Part shown: in pieces, positions 1 to 5,344 of the stretch
How positions within the stretch are numbered: the first letter of the stretch is position 1
Layout of the letters: each line of letters starts with the position of its first letter
Source: an uncultured Oscillospiraceae bacterium
GTDB taxonomy: Bacteria; Bacillota; Clostridia; Oscillospirales; Oscillospiraceae
NCBI GenBank assembly: GCA_905233785.1
Contig: CAJOCV010000096.1
Coordinates: 8,095-13,441, forward strand
Direction: 5' to 3'
DNA: 5,347 nucleotides
Made by a program: the position numbers and the translations under genes
Notes under the pieces: model-generated
Seen by the model: the letters and a program-made list of their open reading frames with translations, nothing else
What the model was told of the DNA's origin: nothing
Databases searched by the model: none

Positions 1-60
1 ATAATTCGTCCCCGAAGGGGACACCATAACTTTTCACTTTTCACTATTCACTTTTCACTG
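1..60 (-). repeat. Dispersed hairpin-plus-heptamer repeat, copy 1 (cut by window edge)
   Basis: On the minus strand, reading away from the prs stop codon, there are four tandem seven-base units (58 down to 31) of the form AGTGAAA or AGTGAAT. They lead into AGTTATGGT and then a perfect hairpin, GTCCCC (8-13), loop GAA, GGGGAC (17-22). The block AGTGAAAAGTTA plus the hairpin core TCCCCTTCGGGGA also occurs downstream of prfB, so this is one half of the same element, with the rest beyond the window. It starts within ten bases of the prs stop. The hairpin could act in 3'-end formation or mRNA protection, but there is no run of T after it, so it is not a standard intrinsic terminator. Both the repeat relationship and the hairpin are visible directly; the function is unknown. 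Confidence 0.75.
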
Positions 61-66
61 ATTTCC

Positions 67-1032
67 TCAGTTCTCGAACATATTCGCGATGGAGACTTCC
101 TCGTAAATTCTCCGAATGGCCTCGGCAAAAACAGAGGCGGTGGAGATGTAATGAATCTTATCGCAGGCAGGCTTGTCAGCGGGATAAGGGATCGTGTCGA
201 GCAGCAGAAGCTCCTTAATGCAGCTGTCGTTGATGCGGTCAATGGCGGGGCCGGAGAGCACGCCGTGGGTCGCGCAGGCGTAAACCTCCTTTGCGCCGCC
301 GATCTCCTTGATGGCCTTGGCCGCGCCGCAGAGGGAGCCGGCGGTGTCCACAATGTCGTCAAGCAGGATGCAGGTCTTGCCTTCCACGTTGCCGATGATG
401 TTCATGACCTCGGACTGGTTGGCGCGCTCGCGGCGCTTGTCCACGATGGCCATGTTCACGCCGAGCTTCATGGAGAAGTTGCGGGCGCGCGCGGTGCTGC
501 CCACGTCGGGGGAGACGACCATAATATCCTCATTGCCCTTGCCGAAGCGGCGGACATAGTGCTTGACGAAGAGGTTGCCGCCCATGAGGTTGTCCACGGG
601 GATGTCGAAAAAGCCCTGGATCTGCGCCGCGTGCAGGTCCATGGTCAGCACACGGTCAGCGCCGGCGGCTGTGATGAGGTTTGCCACGAGCTTGGCGGAG
701 ATGGGATCCCGGCTCTTGGCCTTGCGGTCCTGACGGGCATAGCCGAAATAAGGGATCACAGCGGTGATGCGTCCCGCGGACGCACGACGCATGGCGTCGC
801 ACATAATCAGCAGTTCCATCAGATTATCGTTGACGGGCTTGCAGGTGGACTGGACAATAAACACATCCTTGCCGCGAACCGGCTCATAAACGGAGATGGA
901 ACACTCCCCGTCCGCAAACGCGGTGACGCTTGCATTGCCGAGCGACATATACAGCTCCGAGCAGATGCTCTTGGCAAGCTCGGGGTTTGCGTTGCCGGTG
1001 AAGACCTTAATTTCCTTACCGTGTGAAATCAT
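67..1032 (-). CDS. prs: Ribose-phosphate pyrophosphokinase (PRPP synthetase)
   Basis: Cytoplasmic enzyme that transfers pyrophosphate from ATP to ribose 5-phosphate, giving PRPP for purine, pyrimidine, histidine, tryptophan and NAD synthesis. The 321-residue product is the usual length for bacterial class I enzymes. Visible family motifs are the ATP-loop FADGE (39-43), PYFGYARQDRK (94-104), the metal-site DLH (132-134), VVSPDVGS (172-179), the flexible catalytic loop beginning KRRERANQSEV (199-209), and the ribose-5-phosphate/PRPP loop DDIVDTAGS (225-233). No key residue appears to be missing. The start at 1032 was chosen because a GGAGGA site (1041-1046) lies eight bases upstream and because the protein then begins MISHGKEIKVFTGN, as family members do. 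An in-frame ATG nine codons earlier would overlap this binding site. The gene is divergent from prfB and has its own promoter. The stop is TGA, followed almost at once by repeat copy 1. Confidence 0.97.
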   Translation of the reverse strand: MISHGKEIKVFTGNANPELAKSICSELYMSLGNASVTAFADGECSISVYEPVRGKDVFIVQSTCKPVNDNLMELLIMCDAMRRASAGRITAVIPYFGYARQDRKAKSRDPISAKLVANLITAAGADRVLTMDLHAAQIQGFFDIPVDNLMGGNLFVKHYVRRFGKGNEDIMVVSPDVGSTARARNFSMKLGVNMAIVDKRRERANQSEVMNIIGNVEGKTCILLDDIVDTAGSLCGAAKAIKEIGGAKEVYACATHGVLSGPAIDRINDSCIKELLLLDTIPYPADKPACDKIHYISTASVFAEAIRRIYEEVSIANMFEN

Positions 1033-1040
1033 TCTCTTTT

Positions 1041-1046
1041 TCCTCC
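1041..1046 (-). promoter_or_regulatory. Ribosome binding site deciding the prs start
   Basis: The minus strand reads GGAGGA eight bases before the ATG at 1032. This selects that ATG over the in-frame ATG at 1059, which lies upstream of the binding site. Confidence 0.88.
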
Positions 1047-1085
1047 GTAATGCCGTCAAGCCTGGACAGCCTTATTCGGCTAAGC

Positions 1086-1114
1086 AGTATATCATACTTT
1101 TTGTCCCTTGGGAA
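1086..1114 (-). promoter_or_regulatory. SigA-type promoter for prs (extended -10)
   Basis: On the minus strand the -35 TTCCCA (1114-1109) is separated by 17 bases from the -10 TATACT (1091-1086). The -10 is preceded by TGA, giving an extended -10 (TGn), which would compensate for the modest -35. Transcription should start near 1079, leaving a leader of roughly 45 bases. That leader contains a short AGCC/GGCT hairpin with the loop GAATAA. No PurR-type PurBox was recognised by eye. Confidence 0.65.
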
Positions 1115-1160
1115 GAGGAAGTGTAAAAGATAATTCACAAAAATCAAGAGAAAAAATGGA

Positions 1161-1189
1161 TTTACAATTGCGCCGGATTTGTATATAAT
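1161..1189 (+). promoter_or_regulatory. SigA-type promoter for prfB
   Basis: TTTACA (1161-1166), a 17-base spacer, then a perfect TATAAT (1184-1189). Predicted transcription start is near 1196, giving a leader of about 68 bases before the prfB ATG. The leader contains a small hairpin, TCCC/GGGA around 1211-1222. The prs and prfB promoters are back to back, with their -35 elements about 47 bases apart, so both could be served by one regulator, but no obvious operator is seen. Confidence 0.75.
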
Positions 1190-1247
1190 ATGAAAGATAC
1201 GAGTAAAATGTCCCGTTCGGGAGCGACGGCGGGAATTGCTGCGATAT

Positions 1248-1254
1248 GGGAGGA
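1248..1254 (+). promoter_or_regulatory. Ribosome binding site deciding the prfB start
   Basis: GGGAGGA lies nine bases upstream of the ATG at 1264. The alternative in-frame ATG at 1246 overlaps this site and has no comparable purine-rich sequence before it, so 1264 is the supported start. Confidence 0.85.
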
Positions 1255-1263
1255 TACCGGAAT

Positions 1264-2370
1264 ATGCTGGAATTTGAAGAATATAAAGCCAAACTGAACG
1301 CCGCCAAGCCCGCGCTGGAGCTTTTACAGGGCGCGCTGAAGCTGGAGAGCGCTCGCAAGGAGATTGAGGAGCTTGAGGCCGCGAGCGAGCGCGACGGCTT
1401 CTGGAACGATGTGGAAAACTCCCAGAAGGTGCAGAAGCGGCTGAAGACGCTCAAGGCCAAGGTGGAAAATTATGAGAAGCTCTGCGCGGCCTGGGACGAT
1501 ATGTGCGTCATGTGCGAGATGGCGATCGAGGAGAACGACGACTCCATGCTCGAAGAGCTCAAATCGGAATTTGATCGCTTTTCCGAGAATGTGGAGTCCA
1601 CCCGGCTCTCTACGCTCCTGACCGGCGAGTACGACGCCAACAACGCCATTCTCACCTTTCACGCCGGCGCCGGCGGCACCGAGGCGCAGGACTGGGCCTC
1701 CATGCTCTATCGCATGTACAACATGTGGGCGGAGCGCCACGGCTACAAGGTCAAGGTCATGGACTATCTGGACGGGGACGAGGCCGGGCTCAAGTCCGCC
1801 ACGATCATGATCGAGGGCGACAACGCCTACGGCTTTTTAAAGAGCGAGCACGGGATTCACCGGCTCGTGCGCGTCTCCCCCTTCGACGCGGCGGGCAGGC
1901 GGCACACCTCCTTCGCCGCCGTCGAGGTCATGCCCGAAATCACGGACAACAGTGAAATCGAGCTGCGCGACGACGATATTGAAATGCAGGTGTACCGCTC
2001 CTCCGGCGCGGGCGGTCAGAAGGTCAATAAAACCTCCTCCGCCGTGCGTCTGATTCATAAGCCGACGGGCATCGTGGTCTCCTCTCAGGTCGAGCGCAGC
2101 CACTTCCAGAACCTGGAGAACTGCAAGAACATGCTTCGCGCAAGGCTTGCCGAGATCAAGGAACGCGAACATCTTGAAAAAATCAGTGACATCAAGGGCG
2201 TGCAGATGAAGATCGAATGGGGCAGCCAGATCCGCTCCTACGTGTTCATGCCCTACCAGCTTGTGAAGGATCACCGCACCGAGTTTGAAAACGGCAACAT
2301 CCAGAACGTCATGGACGGCGACCTGGACGGCTTCATCAACGCCTTCCTGTCGATGAAAGCGGCCAATTGA
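1264..2370 (+). CDS. prfB: Peptide chain release factor 2 (RF2), no programmed frameshift
   Basis: Class I release factor that reads UGA and UAA stop codons in the ribosomal A site and triggers peptidyl-tRNA hydrolysis. With the start at 1264 the protein has 368 residues, normal for RF2. The stop-reading tripeptide SPF is at 205-207, which distinguishes it from RF1 (PxT), and the catalytic GGQ is at 250-252 within SSGAGGQKVN. Both positions match E. coli RF2 numbering. The N-terminal helical domain (about 1-100) precedes the PCRF-type domain (HAGAGGTEAQDW) and the RF-1 domain, and the family signature GWGSQIRSYV, here EWGSQIRSYV, lies near residue 320. Many bacteria have an in-frame UGA at codon 26 that must be bypassed by +1 frameshifting; here codon 26 is AAG and the reading frame is continuous. 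The stop is TGA, itself an RF2 codon, and overlaps the first base of repeat copy 2. The gene seems monocistronic, with its own promoter. Confidence 0.98.
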   Translation: MLEFEEYKAKLNAAKPALELLQGALKLESARKEIEELEAASERDGFWNDVENSQKVQKRLKTLKAKVENYEKLCAAWDDMCVMCEMAIEENDDSMLEELKSEFDRFSENVESTRLSTLLTGEYDANNAILTFHAGAGGTEAQDWASMLYRMYNMWAERHGYKVKVMDYLDGDEAGLKSATIMIEGDNAYGFLKSEHGIHRLVRVSPFDAAGRRHTSFAAVEVMPEITDNSEIELRDDDIEMQVYRSSGAGGQKVNKTSSAVRLIHKPTGIVVSSQVERSHFQNLENCKNMLRARLAEIKEREHLEKISDIKGVQMKIEWGSQIRSYVFMPYQLVKDHRTEFENGNIQNVMDGDLDGFINAFLSMKAAN

Positions 2371-2492
2371 GTGAAAAACGAAGAGTGAAAAGTTAAGGCG
2401 TTCCCCTTCGGGGAACATATTGAAATCGTCGCGGAGCGACACCAAAACTATTCACTATTCACCATTCACTGTTCACTCTTCTCACCGCTCAC
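2370..2492 (+). repeat. Palindromic hairpin-plus-heptamer repeat, copy 2
   Basis: A composite inverted repeat between prfB and the next gene. The left arm has seven-base periodic units beginning AGTGAAA (2370-2376 and 2384-2390). Next come a perfect 7-bp hairpin, GTTCCCC/GGGGAAC (2400-2416, loop TTC), and a perfect 5-bp hairpin, GTCGC/GCGAC (2428-2440, loop GGA). The right arm has tandem units TATTCAC, TATTCAC, CATTCAC and TGTTCAC (2449-2476), followed by more degenerate units to about 2492. AGTGAAAAGTT (2384-2394) is complementary to 2446-2456 at 10 of 11 positions, so the whole can fold into a multi-branched structure. The left arm matches copy 1 read on the minus strand. It begins on the last base of the prfB stop codon. 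No canonical T-run terminator is seen, so this element probably supplies whatever 3'-end structure prfB has. It contains no transposase and has no recognised target duplication. Confidence 0.8.
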
Positions 2493-2544
2493 TGACTCTC
2501 GCCTCCACATCGGCAAAGATCAGATCGTCAATGTCGAGATCCAT
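2482..2544 (-). CDS. Possible 20-residue small protein or truncated gene start
   Basis: A minus-strand ORF of 20 codons begins at the ATG at 2544. A very strong GGAGGAGGG (2559-2551) lies six bases upstream, better than most binding sites in the window. The product begins MDLDIDDLIFADVEA, is strongly acidic, and is not recognised. Its last codons and TGA stop fall inside the degenerate right end of repeat copy 2. It may therefore be a gene whose 3' part was replaced by the repeat, a genuine micro-peptide, or chance. A TATAAT at 2584-2579 could be a -10 element, but its -35 is poor. There is no further support for expression. No function is proposed. Confidence 0.35.
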   Translation of the reverse strand: MDLDIDDLIFADVEARVSER

Positions 2545-2550
2545 CGAAAT

Positions 2551-2559
2551 CCCTCCTCC
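2551..2559 (-). promoter_or_regulatory. Strong orphan ribosome binding site
   Basis: The minus strand reads GGAGGAGGG, near-perfect complementarity to the 16S 3' end, six bases before an ATG at 2544. It is noteworthy because the ORF it serves is only 20 codons. It is the main reason to take that ORF seriously. Confidence 0.5.
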
Positions 2560-2608
2560 GTTTTTTCCGCATGGGAAAATTATATGAGCTTCTTTTTTAT
2601 AATATGAC

Positions 2609-2637
2609 TTGCAAGCAAAAAATGTTTGCGCTATAAT
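2609..2637 (+). promoter_or_regulatory. SigA-type promoter for the parvulin foldase gene
   Basis: TTGCAA (2609-2614), a 17-base spacer, and a perfect TATAAT (2632-2637), with transcription expected near 2644 and a leader of about 36 bases. The spacer holds a short inverted repeat, GCAAA-N5-TTTGC (2615-2629), which could be an operator. This shows the gene is transcribed separately from prfB. Confidence 0.8.
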
Positions 2638-2679
2638 GTGTAAGCTTTACGCAATTACTGAGAAAAAGGACGATTCAAG

Positions 2680-4215
2680 ATGAGCGCATCAACCGACAGA
2701 AAACAGCGTCAGCAGGCGATCGCCGCCGGGACTGACAAAAAGACCCTCGCCGCGCAGGAAGCGGCCAAGAAGCAGGCGCAGAGCAAGCTGCGCTGGACGC
2801 TCGGTACCATCGCCGTCATCGTTTTGATCGCGGCTGTCATCCTGCTCGACTCCCCCCTGATGATCAAGAGCACCACCGCCCTCAAGGTGGGCGACGTCAA
2901 GCTCTCCCCCGCCGAGGTCAACTATTACTACGGCAATGAGTATGTCAACTTTGTCAACAGCTATGGCAGCTACGCCTCCATCTTCGGGCTCGACACCTCC
3001 AACGGCATTTCCGGTCTGAAGGATCAGGACTGCTCCATGATCGAAAACGGCACCTGGCACGACTACTTCCTCGAAGCCGCCGAGCATGACGCGGCTCAGA
3101 TCATCGCGCTGAATCAATACGCCGCCGACAACGGCATCACCCTCACCGACGAAGAGCTTGCCGACGTGGAGGCGAGCTTTGAGGGTCTCGACGAGACCGC
3201 CAAGGCGCAGGGCTACGCCGGCGCCGACGCGCTGCTCGCGATGAACTACGGCAAGGGCGTTACGCTGAAGCTGGCGAAGGAAGCCGCGCGGCAGAGCGTT
3301 CTGGCCGGGAAGGCGTACAACAGCGCGGTGGACGAGTTTGTCTTCACCCCGGAGGAGATCGCCCAGTACTACGAAGACTTTAACGGCTCTCACGACTATT
3401 TTGATTTCCTGGTCTATGATGTGAAGGCCAGCGTGGAAGAGGGCGAGGAGAGCGCAAGCGAGACCGCTCTGATGGAGGCCCGCGCCACCGCCGACGCCAT
3501 CTCCGCGGCCTATCTGGACGGCAGCGACATTGAGGACATCACCGAGCGCTTTGAGACTGCCGTGGAGTCCCAGACCGAGTCGCTGCCCTCCAACCGCTCC
3601 AAGGTTCAGGGCAGCAGCCTGAGCGCCGATTACAGCGCCTGGCTCATGGGCGAGCGTAAGGCCGGTGACGTGACCGTCGTCGCCGATTCCGATAACAGCG
3701 GCAGCAGCGTTGTGGTCTTTCTCGGCCGCGACGACAACCACTACAACACCGTGAGCGTGCGCCACATTCTCGTGAAAGCCGAGGCTGACGAGAACGGCGT
3801 TTACACCGACGAGGCCAAGGCCGCCGCCAAGGCCAAGGCTGAGGAGATCCTGGCCGAGTATCAGGCCGGGGACAAGACCGAGGAGAGCTTTGCCGCGCTG
3901 GCCGAGCAGTACTCCGAGGACGCCGGCTCCAACACCAATGGCGGCCTCTATGAGAACGTCCCCAAGGGACGGATGGTCGCTGAGTTCGACGCCTTCTGCT
4001 TTGCCGGTCACAAGAGCGGCGACACCGCCATCGTCTACGGCGAGAGCGCCAGCTATGCCGGCTACCACGTCGTGTACTTCGTGGGCGAGGGCGACCTGTA
4101 CAGCAACGTCATCGCGGAAAACGAACTGCGCAGCGAGAGCGCGTCCACATGGCTGGAGGAGCTGATGCTTCCCTATGAGCCCGTGGAGACCTTCTGGATC
4201 CGCTGGGTCGGGTGA
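2680..4215 (+). CDS. Membrane-anchored parvulin-type peptidyl-prolyl isomerase (PrsA/SurA-like foldase)
   Basis: Likely an extracytoplasmic folding catalyst for secreted proteins. The 511-residue product has a basic, Lys/Gln/Ala-rich N-terminus (1-38) and one membrane helix (about 39-57, LGTIAVIVLIAAVILL). No lipobox is seen, so it is an N-in, C-out anchored protein rather than a lipoprotein like Bacillus PrsA. A SurA_N-like helical region follows (about 75-235). Residues 236-352 have the strand and helix order of a parvulin domain but lack its signature residues. The C-terminal domain (357-470) is a recognisable rotamase: VRHILVKAE (H362), SEDAGSNTNGG (412-422) and GYHVVYF (461-467, H463), so both active-site histidines are present. 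The start at 2680 follows AAGGA (2666-2670) by nine bases, and the next Met is at residue 61, past the membrane helix. The gene has its own promoter and a strong terminator. The exact subfamily is uncertain; parvulin assignment is firm. Confidence 0.88.
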   Translation: MSASTDRKQRQQAIAAGTDKKTLAAQEAAKKQAQSKLRWTLGTIAVIVLIAAVILLDSPLMIKSTTALKVGDVKLSPAEVNYYYGNEYVNFVNSYGSYASIFGLDTSNGISGLKDQDCSMIENGTWHDYFLEAAEHDAAQIIALNQYAADNGITLTDEELADVEASFEGLDETAKAQGYAGADALLAMNYGKGVTLKLAKEAARQSVLAGKAYNSAVDEFVFTPEEIAQYYEDFNGSHDYFDFLVYDVKASVEEGEESASETALMEARATADAISAAYLDGSDIEDITERFETAVESQTESLPSNRSKVQGSSLSADYSAWLMGERKAGDVTVVADSDNSGSSVVVFLGRDDNHYNTVSVRHILVKAEADENGVYTDEAKAAAKAKAEEILAEYQAGDKTEESFAALAEQYSEDAGSNTNGGLYENVPKGRMVAEFDAFCFAGHKSGDTAIVYGESASYAGYHVVYFVGEGDLYSNVIAENELRSESASTWLEELMLPYEPVETFWIRWVG

Positions 4216-4219
4216 TTTG

Positions 4220-4258
4220 AAAAATGCCTGTGAAAGCTTTGCTTTCACAGGCATTTTT
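4220..4258 (+). terminator. Intrinsic terminator after the foldase gene
   Basis: Perfect 18-bp inverted repeat, AAAAATGCCTGTGAAAGC (4220-4237), loop TTT, and its exact complement (4241-4258) ending in TTTTT, starting five bases after the TGA. Because the left arm begins with AAAAA, it would also work on the opposite strand. Confidence 0.93.
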
Positions 4259-4295
4259 AGTGGTCAGTGGTCAGTGGTCAGTGTGCAGTGTGCAG
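4259..4295 (+). repeat. Seven-base tandem repeat tract, copy 3
   Basis: Five uninterrupted seven-base units, AGTGGTC three times then AGTGTGC twice, followed by AG. The tract directly abuts the terminator of the foldase gene. It shares the AGTG core, the seven-base period and the position after a gene's 3' end with repeat copies 1 and 2, but lacks their hairpins. The two blocks of identical units suggest growth by replication slippage. Confidence 0.85.
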
Positions 4296-4353
4296 GCGAT
4301 GGAACTTTTTTGTTTCGTGTGCGTCTGAATAGCATATCCGACACTATATATAC

Positions 4354-4358
4354 GGAGG
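4354..4358 (+). promoter_or_regulatory. Ribosome binding site deciding the lipoprotein start
   Basis: GGAGG lies eight bases before the ATG at 4367. This supports that start over an in-frame ATG at 4175 inside the preceding gene. No convincing promoter was found between the terminator (ending 4258) and this site. Confidence 0.87.
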
Positions 4359-4366
4359 ATGATCTT

Positions 4367-5344
4367 ATGAAAAAAACAGTCTCGGTCCTGCTTGTTTTCG
4401 TTCTGATGCTCTCCCTCTGCGGCTGCGGCAGCGCGAAAAGCGCGGCCTCCGCCCCGTCGGAGGCAGGGTATTATAACGCATCCTACGATGGGGACGTGTA
4501 CGCCGCCGAGGAAGCTTACGCGGAAGCGCCCGCGATGGGGCTTGCCATGACAGGCGCCGCCAGGAACAGCGGCACAGAAGAATCGGCGCCGGAAGCAAAC
4601 CCCGAAAAAATCATCTACTCCTCGGACGTGAAGGTGGAGACGACCGACTTCGAGGGCAGCATCGCCAAGGTGGACGAGCTCTTGAAGGCTGTCGGCGGCT
4701 GGATGGAATCGAGCAGCGTCAACGGCGCAAACTTCTACAACCAGTCCCGCGGCTACATCAGCTCCCGCAGCGCAAGCTATACCCTGCGCATCCCCAGCGC
4801 CCGCTTTGACGAGCTGATGAGCTCCCTCTCCGACCTCGGGAACATCCCCTACACCCATACTTACACCGAAAACGTGACCTCCCAGTACTACGACACCGAG
4901 GCGCACCTGAAGGCCTATCAGACCCAGGAGGCGCGGCTGCTGGAGATGATGGAGGTCGCGGAGACTGTGGAAGACATCGTGATCCTCGAGGATCGGCTTA
5001 CGGAGCTGCGCTACCGGATCGAAAGTCTCCAGTCCACGCTCAAAAGCTGGGATCGCCGTGTCAGCTACAGCACGGTCAGTCTCACGATCCAGGAGGTGCA
5101 GGAATACACCCCCGAGCCGGAAACGAAGGTCCGCTACGGTCAGCGTCTGTGGCACAGCCTGCGGGACGGACTGCTCGGCGTGGCGGAGTTCTTTGAAGAG
5201 CTGCTGGTCTGGTTCGTCGGCGCGCTGCCGACGCTCTTGATCCTCTCGGTCTTGCTGCTCATTCTGCGTCCGGTGTTCAAAAAATGGATCGCCCGCCGCC
5301 GGGAGAAGAAGGCGGCAAAGAAGGCCGTAGTAAACGATGATTAA
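4367..5344 (+). CDS. DUF4349-family lipoprotein with C-terminal membrane helix
   Basis: The 325-residue product begins MKKTVSVLLVFVLMLSLCGC, a lipoprotein signal peptide with lipobox LCGC and the lipidated cysteine at 20. A low-complexity Ala/Glu/Tyr-rich linker (21-78) leads to a domain (about 80-245) that matches the DUF4349 pattern: KIIYSSDVKVETTDFEGS, a YTLRIPSARFDEL segment near 138-150, ENVTSQYYDTEAHLKAYQTQEARL (169-192), and a likely coiled coil (about 178-228) ending VSYSTVSLTIQEV. A membrane helix at about 281-301 is followed by a very basic tail (KKWIARRREKKAAKK), fitting a cytoplasmic C-terminus. The domain would sit outside the membrane, held by a lipid at one end and a helix at the other. 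Function of the family is not established; roles in envelope sensing or assembly are speculation. The gene is complete, ending in TAA three bases before the window edge. It is probably transcribed separately, since a strong terminator precedes it. Confidence 0.88.
   Translation: MKKTVSVLLVFVLMLSLCGCGSAKSAASAPSEAGYYNASYDGDVYAAEEAYAEAPAMGLAMTGAARNSGTEESAPEANPEKIIYSSDVKVETTDFEGSIAKVDELLKAVGGWMESSSVNGANFYNQSRGYISSRSASYTLRIPSARFDELMSSLSDLGNIPYTHTYTENVTSQYYDTEAHLKAYQTQEARLLEMMEVAETVEDIVILEDRLTELRYRIESLQSTLKSWDRRVSYSTVSLTIQEVQEYTPEPETKVRYGQRLWHSLRDGLLGVAEFFEELLVWFVGALPTLLILSVLLLILRPVFKKWIARRREKKAAKKAVVNDD

Noticed and set aside
31..58. Tandem heptamers as a possible CRISPR array
   Set aside because: The units are seven bases with no unique spacers, and no cas gene is present.
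151..1026. A 291-codon open frame on the plus strand inside prs
   Set aside because: Antisense to a fully convincing PRPP synthetase, with the same Val/Gly/Ala/His-rich shadow composition.
1033..1059. A nine-codon N-terminal extension of prs
   Set aside because: The extension overlaps the strong ribosome binding site for the ATG at 1032, and family members begin close to that Met.
2400..2440. The two hairpins after prfB as an ordinary intrinsic terminator
   Set aside because: Neither stem is followed by a run of T on either strand, unlike the true terminator at 4220-4258. They are better described as parts of the repeat element.
1837..2445. A 202-codon minus-strand open frame across the end of prfB and repeat copy 2
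   Set aside because: It is antisense to RF2 through the GGQ domain, begins inside the palindromic repeat and has no good ribosome binding site.
2579..2584. TATAAT on the minus strand as a promoter for the 20-codon ORF
   Set aside because: The expected -35 position reads TCATAT, a poor match, and AT-rich spacer sequence gives such -10 boxes by chance. It is mentioned with the ORF but not listed as a promoter.
2571..2636. A 21-codon plus-strand ORF beginning ATGGGAAAA
   Set aside because: It has no ribosome binding site and runs through the promoter of the foldase gene.
2689..4254. A 521-codon open frame on the minus strand, longer than the foldase gene it overlaps
   Set aside because: It is a composition shadow. 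The G/C-rich third positions of the plus-strand gene remove stop codons from the opposite frame. The peptide is Val/Gly/Ala/Leu/His-rich with no recognisable domain, and it runs through the terminator stem. The plus-strand protein has clear parvulin motifs.
4310..4338. TTGTTT-N17-CATATC as a promoter for the lipoprotein gene
   Set aside because: Only half of the positions in each box match the consensus. The nearer TATATA at 4345-4350 would start transcription inside the ribosome binding site. The gene needs a promoter between 4259 and 4350, but none can be called by eye.
4175..4366. A 64-codon in-frame N-terminal extension of the DUF4349 lipoprotein
   Set aside because: It would start inside the foldase gene and translate the terminator and heptamer tract. 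The ATG at 4367 has a GGAGG site and gives a proper lipoprotein signal peptide.
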